Assembly (NCBI GenBank): GCA_009838975.1
Contig: VXQO01000113.1
Span: 1 to 64,000, forward strand
Direction: 5' to 3'
Length of the DNA stretch: 64,000 bases
Source: Gemmatimonadota bacterium
GTDB taxonomy: Bacteria; Gemmatimonadota; Gemmatimonadetes; Longimicrobiales; Gaopeijiaceae
The translations under genes and the position numbers were made by a program. The stretch's first letter is position 1, and the number at the start of each line of letters is the position of its first letter. The notes beneath the pieces were generated by a model. The model was not told where the DNA came from. It worked only from the letters and a program-made list of their open reading frames with translations, and did not search any database. Of this stretch, positions 57,100 through 64,000 are shown in pieces.

Positions 57100-58647
57100 T
57101 CAACGGGGATTCTCGTACGTCCCCCACAGCCCGCGCAGAACCTCGCTGATCTCGCCGAGCGTGACGCCGCCCTTCACCGCATCGATCATCACCGGAAGCA
57201 GGTTCTCGTCGCTGGCGGCGGCATTCCGGACCCGCCGCAACAGATCCCGCACCGCGTCGCCGTCACGCCGGGCCCTGAGCGCCGCAACCGCCTCGGTTTG
57301 CCGCGCCTCCAGCGCGCGGAAGTCGGGCCCGCGTTGCGGCTCGTGCACGTCTTCCGTCTGGTAGCGGTTCACCCCCACGACCACCCGCTCGCCGGCTTCG
57401 ATCTCCAGCTGATGCCTGTACGCTGCGCGGTGAATCGCCTCCTGCATGAAGGGGATCGCACGGGCGGATCCTCCCATCTCCTCGATCCGGTCGATCAGCG
57501 CCAGCGCCTCCGACTCGACCCGATCCGTCAGATGCTCGACAAGAAAACTGCCGCCGAGCGGATCGACCCACTCCGCGACCCCCGATTCCTCCGCGAGAAT
57601 CTGCTGGGTGCGCAGCGCGAGCGCCGCCGCTTGGGCGCTGGGCAGCGACAGAGCCTCGTCGTAGCCGTTCGTGTGCAGCGACTGCGTCCCCCCGAGCACA
57701 CCCGCCAGGGCCTGTATGGCGACCCGCACCACGTTGTTGAGGTGTTGCTGGGCCGTCAGCGTCGAACCGCCGGTCTGTGTGTGGAACCGCAGGCGGCACG
57801 ACCGGTCCGACGCACCGAAGCGTTCCCTCATCAGCCGCGCCCAGATCCGCCGGGCGGCGCGAAACTTCGCGACCTCCTCGAACAGATCGTTGTGGGCGGC
57901 GAAGAAGAACGAAATGCGCGGCGCGAACCCCTCCAGCTCGATGCCGCCGGCGAGCGCCCGGCGCACGTATTCCACCCCGTTCGCGAGTGTGAATGCGACT
58001 TCCTGGGCCGCCGTGGAGCCCGCTTCGCGAATGTGGTAGCCCGAAACCGAGATGGCGTTCCACCTGGGCAGTTCGGCCGCACAGAACGCCATCAGGTCGC
58101 TCACCAGCCGCAGCGACGGCCCCACGGGATAGATGTACGTCCCGCGCGCGAGGTACTCCTTCAGGATGTCGTTCTGAACCGTTCCCCTCAGTTCGCCGCG
58201 CCCCACGCCCGTCTCGTCCGCAACGGCGGTGTACAGCGCCAGCAGTACCGGGGCGGTGGCGTTGATGGTCATCGAGCAGGAGATGCGGCCGAGGTCGATG
58301 CCATGGAGGAGCGTGTGCATGTCCGCGAGGGAGTCGATGGCCACACCGACCCGCCCCACTTCTCCGGCGGCCAGGGGAGAATCGGAATCCAGACCCATCT
58401 GGGTGGGCAGGTCGAACGCAACGGACAGGCCCGTCGTCCCCTGGTTCAGCAGGAAGTGGTAGCGGCGGTTGGTCTCCTCGGCGGTGCCGAAACCGGCGTA
58501 CTGGCGCATCGTCCAGCGCCGTCCCCGGTACATGGTGGGGTAGATGCCACGGGTGAAGGGAAAGCGCCCCGGCTCTCCCAGATCCGCCTCGGACCGGAAC
58601 CCCTCCGGCAGCTCGTCGAAGGCCGCCCCGCCGTCTTCCGGTTTCAC
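57100..58647 (-). CDS. methylmalonyl-CoA mutase family large (catalytic) subunit without B12-binding domain
   Basis: [63 protein letters not shown]; ends at [12 protein letters not shown]. Confidence 0.93.
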   Translation of the reverse strand: MKPEDGGAAFDELPEGFRSEADLGEPGRFPFTRGIYPTMYRGRRWTMRQYAGFGTAEETNRRYHFLLNQGTTGLSVAFDLPTQMGLDSDSPLAAGEVGRVGVAIDSLADMHTLLHGIDLGRISCSMTINATAPVLLALYTAVADETGVGRGELRGTVQNDILKEYLARGTYIYPVGPSLRLVSDLMAFCAAELPRWNAISVSGYHIREAGSTAAQEVAFTLANGVEYVRRALAGGIELEGFAPRISFFFAAHNDLFEEVAKFRAARRIWARLMRERFGASDRSCRLRFHTQTGGSTLTAQQHLNNVVRVAIQALAGVLGGTQSLHTNGYDEALSLPSAQAAALALRTQQILAEESGVAEWVDPLGGSFLVEHLTDRVESEALALIDRIEEMGGSARAIPFMQEAIHRAAYRHQLEIEAGERVVVGVNRYQTEDVHEPQRGPDFRALEARQTEAVAALRARRDGDAVRDLLRRVRNAAASDENLLPVMIDAVKGGVTLGEISEVLRGLWGTYENPR

Positions 58648-59174
58648 TCCGCCTCGACCTCGCCGAATTCCACCAGCACCTGCCCCTTCGCGACAGCGTC
58701 CCCCGCGCCGACCTGGATCCGCGCGACCCGCGCGGCGGCGGGGGCGCGCAGCTCGTTCTCCATCTTCATCGCCTCGACGATCATGACCGTCTCGCCCGCG
58801 TCAACGACCGACCCCTCCTCCACCTCCACCCGCACCACCAGTCCCGGCATCGGCGCCTTGAGGGGGGCGATCGCGGTCCTTCCGCCGGAGATTGCGGAGA
58901 GCGCCCTGACCTTCGCCTGGCGCTCGTCCAGGACCTCGACTGAAAACGAGCGTCCGCCCAGGTCGATCTCCCACCTGCCACGTCCGCCGTCCCGAGCCAG
59001 GAGCGGCACGGACGCACCATCCAGGAGCAGGGAATGTCCGATAGGCGGACTCGTCGACACCAGCGAGGCCTCGCGGCGCCTTCCGTCAATGACCACGCCG
59101 CCGTCCGCCTCGACGACCACATCGTGATCCTCGCCCCGCAGGGACACCACGTAGCGGCTCGGCCGGATCGACAT
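58644..59174 (-). CDS. biotinyl carrier subunit of acyl-CoA carboxylase
   Basis: [13 protein letters not shown] biotinylation motif; start set at MSIRPSRY. Confidence 0.93.
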   Translation of the reverse strand: MSIRPSRYVVSLRGEDHDVVVEADGGVVIDGRRREASLVSTSPPIGHSLLLDGASVPLLARDGGRGRWEIDLGGRSFSVEVLDERQAKVRALSAISGGRTAIAPLKAPMPGLVVRVEVEEGSVVDAGETVMIVEAMKMENELRAPAAARVARIQVGAGDAVAKGQVLVEFGEVEAE

Positions 59175-59181
59175 CGACGCT

Positions 59182-60669
59182 TCACCCACGAGCACGGCGC
59201 TGCCAGTCCGACAAAGGTGTCCCGCCGCCCCCGATACGCGGGGCCGCACGCTCTTCACGTCTCCGATGCTCCAGGAGCGCCGACGCCGCGATCAGGGCTT
59301 CCCGTTCCTCCGACGACATCGCGTCGGTCAGCAGATCGGGATGCTCCGTGAGATACGCGGTCGAGAGCCGGCCTTCGCGGAAGTCGGGCTCGTCCATGAT
59401 CCGGCTCAGAAGCGGTGCGCACGTCGCGACACCGCCGATCCTCAACTCCCCGAGCGCACGCTTCATCCGCTGCACCGCCCCGCGGCGGTTCGCGGCCCAG
59501 GTGATCAGCTTGCCCAGCAGCGGATCGTAATGAAGTCCGATCTGCGATCCGCGGGCGATCCCGCCGTCCCAGCGCACCCCCGCCCCGTCCGGCGGCACGA
59601 ACTCGTCGACGACCCCGGTGACGGGAAGGAACCCGTCGAAAGGCGACTCGCTGGTGACTCGGCATTCCAGCGCGTGACCTCGCAACGGGATTTCCTCCTG
59701 GCGCAGCGGCAGCGGTTCCCCCGAGGCGACCCAGAACTGCCACTCCACCAGATCCACCCCCGTCACCAGTTCCGTCACCGGATGCTCGACCTGCAACCGC
59801 GTGTTCATCTCCAGGAAGAAGAACTCACCACCCGCGTGCAGAAACTCGACCGTGCCGGCGCCGACGTAGTCCACCGCCCTGGCCGCCCGCACCGCGGCCG
59901 CTCCCATTCGGCGCCGCTCCTCCGGACCAATGAGCGGCGACGGCGCTTCCTCGACGAGCTTCTGATGGCGTCTCTGGATCGAACATTCCCGCTCGAACAG
60001 ATGCACGACGTTGCCGTGCGTGTCCCCGAACAGCTGGATTTCGATGTGGCGGGGTCGTTCCAGGTAGCGCTCCACGTACACGCTGCCGTCGCCGAAGGCC
60101 GCTTCGGACTCGCGCACCGCAGCATCGAACGCGCCGCCGACCTCGTCCACCGTGCCGACGACGCGCATCCCCTTCCCCCCTCCCCCGGCGGCCGCCTTGA
60201 GCACGACCGGGAAGCCGACCGACTCGGCCGCGCGGCGCGCTTCACCCCGCGAACCAAGGGACGTGTGTGTCCCGGGCACGACGGGAACTCCCGCCGCGGC
60301 CATCCGCTGCCGCGCCTCCGTCTTGTCCCCCATCGCCCGGATCGTGCTTGCGGCGGGACCCACGAACACGTGCCCCGCGTCGACCACCGCCTCGGCGAAG
60401 TCCCCGCGCTCCGCGAGGAAGCCATAGCCGGGGTGGACCGCCTGTGCCCGCGAGCGCCGCGCCACATCGAGGATCCGGTCGACCGCCAGGTAGCTCTCCG
60501 ACGCGCGGGCGGGTCCGACACAGTACGCCTCGTCGGCGTGCATGACATGGGGCGAGCCCCGGTCCGCCTCCGAAAAGACCGCGATCGTACGGATTCCGAG
60601 TTCGCGCGCGCCGCGGATTACGCGGAGCGCGATTTCCCCCCGGTTGGCGACAAGTACGGATTCGAGCAA
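59182..60669 (-). CDS. biotin carboxylase subunit of acyl-CoA carboxylase
   Basis: VLVANRGEIALRVIRGARELGI, KAAAGGGGKGMRVV, FLEMNTRLQVEHPVTE. Confidence 0.96.
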   Translation of the reverse strand: MLESVLVANRGEIALRVIRGARELGIRTIAVFSEADRGSPHVMHADEAYCVGPARASESYLAVDRILDVARRSRAQAVHPGYGFLAERGDFAEAVVDAGHVFVGPAASTIRAMGDKTEARQRMAAAGVPVVPGTHTSLGSRGEARRAAESVGFPVVLKAAAGGGGKGMRVVGTVDEVGGAFDAAVRESEAAFGDGSVYVERYLERPRHIEIQLFGDTHGNVVHLFERECSIQRRHQKLVEEAPSPLIGPEERRRMGAAAVRAARAVDYVGAGTVEFLHAGGEFFFLEMNTRLQVEHPVTELVTGVDLVEWQFWVASGEPLPLRQEEIPLRGHALECRVTSESPFDGFLPVTGVVDEFVPPDGAGVRWDGGIARGSQIGLHYDPLLGKLITWAANRRGAVQRMKRALGELRIGGVATCAPLLSRIMDEPDFREGRLSTAYLTEHPDLLTDAMSSEEREALIAASALLEHRRREERAAPRIGGGGTPLSDWQRRARG

Positions 60670-60788
60670 GGCGTGCGCCCGGTGCCCCCGGCCCCCGCGC
60701 CGGTCAACGTCGGTTTTGTCTCCCGGCGTAGTGCGGCGAACGGCAGCTGCGTGGGCGGATCGTGGATGTGACTGGGTTCGGTCGGAAT

Positions 60789-61751
60789 TCAGGACCGGTT
60801 AATGGTACCCACGATCGTGGTCTCCGCGCCATCACGCCAGATCCTGAATTCGATCTCCTCGTCTTCCGTGTAGGAAGCCAGAATCCGGCGCAGCTCCGCC
60901 ACATCGTCGACCGTCCGTCCCTCGACGCTCACCACGACGTCGCCGGGCCTCAGGCCCAGCGCCGAGTCTTCTTCGGCATCGGCGACGAGCACGCCCTCCG
61001 AGGTGCCGAAATAGGCGCCCAGCCCGGGGTTCAGCTCGATCAGATCCAAGCCGTGCGTACCGAAGTACGCGAAGTCGTACCTCCAGTCGTGCAGCTCATC
61101 GGGGCTGAACCGTGGCAGCACCGTGACGTCGGGGTCGCCGCCGGGATACACCACGTACGGCCATTCGATATCCTCGTAGCGTTCGCGCACCCCCTCCATC
61201 ATTTCTCGCACCCGCTCATTCACGTCCCGAAGGTGAATGCTCAGGGTGTCGAGCGTGGGACGCATGAGCGTCGTGGAGAATCCCAGGTGCTCGGGAAACA
61301 CGGTGAGGGTCAGCGATTCACCCTCGCGGTCGACTCCGACTTCGACCGCGTCGCCTTCCGTCACTTCGCTCATCAGGGCTCGCAGGCGCCTCTCGGGCGA
61401 CCATGGACCGGTTCCCGACCGCGACTCTTCATCGAGCGGCTCGGAGAGAAGGTGTCCGGAGATGGAAACGATCAGATCGCCCTCCAGAATCCCCGCGTCC
61501 TCCGCCGGACCACCGCGAGACAGTCCGCTGACCACGACCCCGCCGCCTTCCCCGGGGACGGTCTCACCCAGGTACACACCGAGCATCGGCCGGGCGTCAC
61601 CGGTCACCCACAACACCCGCCCCCTGCGGTCGCGCTCCTCGCGCTCTTCCTGCGCCAGGGTGGCCGGAGACCACGCCAACGAAGCGAACACCACAAACAC
61701 TGCGAAGGAAAACAACCCGCCCACACTCTTCTGCAATCCCGAAGTTCCCAT
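60789..61751 (-). CDS. secreted two-PDZ-domain protein without recognisable protease domain
   Basis: MLGVYLGETVPGEGGGVVVSGLSRGGPAEDAGILEGDLIVSISG and LGLRPGDVVVSVEGRTVDDVAEL; signal peptide; start may be 61790. Confidence 0.82.
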   Translation of the reverse strand: MGTSGLQKSVGGLFSFAVFVVFASLAWSPATLAQEEREERDRRGRVLWVTGDARPMLGVYLGETVPGEGGGVVVSGLSRGGPAEDAGILEGDLIVSISGHLLSEPLDEESRSGTGPWSPERRLRALMSEVTEGDAVEVGVDREGESLTLTVFPEHLGFSTTLMRPTLDTLSIHLRDVNERVREMMEGVRERYEDIEWPYVVYPGGDPDVTVLPRFSPDELHDWRYDFAYFGTHGLDLIELNPGLGAYFGTSEGVLVADAEEDSALGLRPGDVVVSVEGRTVDDVAELRRILASYTEDEEIEFRIWRDGAETTIVGTINRS

Positions 61752-61875
61752 CCTGGTTCCCTTTTCCGTTGGTGTCGCAGCCCCCGGCACACCCCTGCTC
61801 AGGCTACTCGGCAGGTGAGACGCACAAGTCGGCCGAGGGGTTGCACGGGGGAACCGGCAGATCGGGCACGGACTG

Positions 61876-63426
61876 CTACAGCGGGATGTTGCCGTGTTTT
61901 TTCGGGGGGTTCGTATCGCGCTTTCGGGAGAGCATGTCGAGGGCGTTGATCAGACGGGGGCGCGTGTCGCGGGGATCGATCACGTCGTCCACATATCCTC
62001 GTGCCGCCGCTACGAACGGATGCGCGAACTTTTCCCTGTACTCCGCCATCCTCGCCTCGGTCGTGGCCGCGGGATCGTCGGATGCGGCGATCTCCTTCCG
62101 GAACAGGATCTCCACCGCGCCCTTGGGCCCCATGACCGCGATCTCCGCCCAGGGCCAGGCCAGATTGATGTCGCCCCGCACGTGCTTCGAGTTCATGACG
62201 TCGTATGCGCCGCCGTACGCCTTCCGGGTGATCACGGTGACCTTCGGGACGGTGGCTTCACAGAACGCATACAGAAGCTTGGCACCGTGCCGGATGATCC
62301 CCCCGTGCTCCTGGCTCACCCCGGGCAGGAATCCCGGGACATCCTCGAACACCACCAGCGGGATGTTGAACGCGTCGCAAAACCGCACGAAGCGGGCACC
62401 CTTGTCCGAGCTGTCGATGTCCAGCACTCCGGCCAGAACGGCGGGCTGGTTGGCCACGATGCCCACGGAATGGCCACCCAGGTGCGCGAAGCCGGTGATC
62501 AGGTTGCGCGCGAAGTCGGCGTGCACCTCGTGGAACTCGCCATCGTCCACGACCTCGCGGACGATCTCGACGATGTCGTAGGGACGATTGGGATTCTCCG
62601 GCACGATCTCGAGCAGCCTGTGACTTCGGCGGTCGTGGGGATCGCTGCCCGGGCCCGGCGGGGGACGCTCCGTGTTGTTTTGCGGGATGTAGCGGAAGAG
62701 GCGCCTGACGGCTGCCAGCGACTCGGCTTCGCTGTCGTGCGCGAAGTGGGCGACACCCGAGGTGCCGGCGTGAACGTCGGCGCCGCCGAGCCCCTCCTTG
62801 TCGATGTCCTCATGGGTGACGGCCCTGACGACCTCGGGTCCCGTCACGAACATGAAGCTCGTGCCCCGCACCATGTACACGAAGTCGGTGATCGCCGGGG
62901 AGTAGACGGCACCACCGGCGCAGGGGCCGAGAATCACGCTCACCTGCGGGATCACCCCCGAAGCCAGCGTGTTGCGGAGGAAGATGTCCGCGTAACCGCC
63001 CAGCGACACGACTCCTTCCTGGATACGGGCGCCCCCGGAATCGTTCAGCCCTACGATGGGCGCTCCGTTCTTCAGTGCCAGCTCCTGGATCTTGACGATC
63101 TTTTCCGCGTGAGCCTCGCTGAGCGACCCGCCGAAGACCGTGAAGTCCTGGGAGAAGACGTACACCAGCCGGCCCCGTATCGTCCCGTATCCGGTGATGA
63201 CTCCGTCGCCGAGGACCTTCCGCTCCGCCAACCCGAAGTCCGTGGAGCGATGGGTGACGAATCGGTCCAGTTCCACGAAGGAATCGGCGTCCAGCAGCAG
63301 GTCGAGTCGTTCCCTGGCGGAGAGCTTGCCACGCGCGTGCTGGGCTCGCAGCCTTGCCTCTCCGCCACCCTTCGCCGCCTCGCGTTCGAGCGCCGCCAGA
63401 CGTTCCAGTGACTCTTTCATGGTCAT
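61876..63426 (-). CDS. carboxyltransferase (beta) subunit of propionyl-/acyl-CoA carboxylase
   Basis: [66 protein letters not shown]. Confidence 0.95.
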   Translation of the reverse strand: MTMKESLERLAALEREAAKGGGEARLRAQHARGKLSARERLDLLLDADSFVELDRFVTHRSTDFGLAERKVLGDGVITGYGTIRGRLVYVFSQDFTVFGGSLSEAHAEKIVKIQELALKNGAPIVGLNDSGGARIQEGVVSLGGYADIFLRNTLASGVIPQVSVILGPCAGGAVYSPAITDFVYMVRGTSFMFVTGPEVVRAVTHEDIDKEGLGGADVHAGTSGVAHFAHDSEAESLAAVRRLFRYIPQNNTERPPPGPGSDPHDRRSHRLLEIVPENPNRPYDIVEIVREVVDDGEFHEVHADFARNLITGFAHLGGHSVGIVANQPAVLAGVLDIDSSDKGARFVRFCDAFNIPLVVFEDVPGFLPGVSQEHGGIIRHGAKLLYAFCEATVPKVTVITRKAYGGAYDVMNSKHVRGDINLAWPWAEIAVMGPKGAVEILFRKEIAASDDPAATTEARMAEYREKFAHPFVAAARGYVDDVIDPRDTRPRLINALDMLSRKRDTNPPKKHGNIPL

Positions 63427-63491
63427 CGGAATCGCGACAAGCAGTCCGTGGATGAAGCCGCCCGAGCACCGAAAGCGGTGAGGCGCCGGAC

Positions 63492-63555
63492 TGGCAAGGC
63501 GCGACGAAAGGGGAATAGCCCAGCTATTCGCCCGAGGAGCAACGCAGAGCGCAGC
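63492..63555. repeat. REP-like intergenic palindromic element
   Basis: ctggcaaggcgcgacgaaagggGAATAGCccaGCTATTCgcccgaggagcaacgcagagc; perfect 7-bp dyad 63513-63529. Confidence 0.5.
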
Positions 63556-63724
63556 CTTGGAGTGTGAGAGTGTATACTAAACATGACAGATAGTAACGTT
63601 GTCTTGACGTTGTGACAGCGTGAAGCGAAGCGGCCCAGTCCGGATGCATCGCCGCTTGAATGCCGGGCGGGTTTTGTCCACGGGCTGCCAGGCCGGAAGC
63701 CTCATGCGAGTCGTGCTCCTGGCA

Positions 63725-64000
63725 TCATCGCCCCGGGCCGGGCGGCGGGGCCGGATCGGTGCCGACATGGTGAAGCTCACGGTTGTAGATCCTCACCGGG
63801 AAGTATTCCCTGACCAGCCTGCCGTCCACGACCGAATAGGTCGCCGTGGCTCCCTCGAACAGGCGTAGTCGATCGAGCGCGTCGCCAAGGCCACGGGAGC
63901 CACGGCGCATTTGCCCGTGGGCGTCGAGAACCATGCGGAAGAGATCGAAGCCGGCGGCCGGAACCGGGCTGCGAAGCGTCCGGCGGAAGTGCTCCTCGTA
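63725..64000 (-). CDS. C-terminus of periplasmic ligand-binding-like protein, truncated by window edge
   Basis: reading frame stays open to 64000 (YEEHFRRTLRSPVPAAGFDLFRMVLDAHGQM...GATATYSVVDGRLVREYFPVRIYNREL); resembles Leu/Ile/Val-binding-fold C-termini. Confidence 0.5.
   Translation of the reverse strand, partial: YEEHFRRTLRSPVPAAGFDLFRMVLDAHGQMRRGSRGLGDALDRLRLFEGATATYSVVDGRLVREYFPVRIYNRELHHVGTDPAPPPGPGR

Overview
High-GC chromosomal window, probably from a Gram-negative Gemmatimonadota-like bacterium. That placement is inferred from SusC/SusD, the Mla-type transporter, a heptose kinase, several secreted beta-propellers and a permease-less PTS/HprK cluster; I could not run a phylogeny. 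Nearly all of the window is dense coding sequence. I saw no transposase, integrase, CRISPR array, rRNA or canonical tRNA.

Main blocks:
- DeoC plus a tandem-ALDH (ALDH16-like) protein.
- MetY.
- A large VPS10/sortilin-type propeller.
- A SusCD cluster with accessory lipoproteins.
- A solo DUF4143-type ATPase, RidA, an HldA-type kinase, and a D-threonine-aldolase-like enzyme with a propeller lipoprotein.
- A metallopeptidase/TolB-propeller/Omp85-like barrel fusion.
- An OM-barrel + MlaE-F-D unit.
- LspA, tmRNA, DusB, PtsN, SelB and RecO.
- MetK and a regulatory PTS (EI, HPr, EIIA-Man, HprK, HPF).
- NusB plus riboflavin genes, PurM, a PfkB kinase and ArgS.
- A propionyl-/methylmalonyl-CoA cluster.

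The items I would follow up first are the peptidase-propeller-Omp85 fusion (24.5-27.6 kb), the barrel protein translationally coupled to MlaEFD (about 30.2-30.8 kb), the paired alternative dyads in the metY leader (about 6.54-6.58 kb), and the protein that is little more than a signal peptide and a sorting domain (36.7-37.2 kb). All family calls come from reading motifs; no database search was run.
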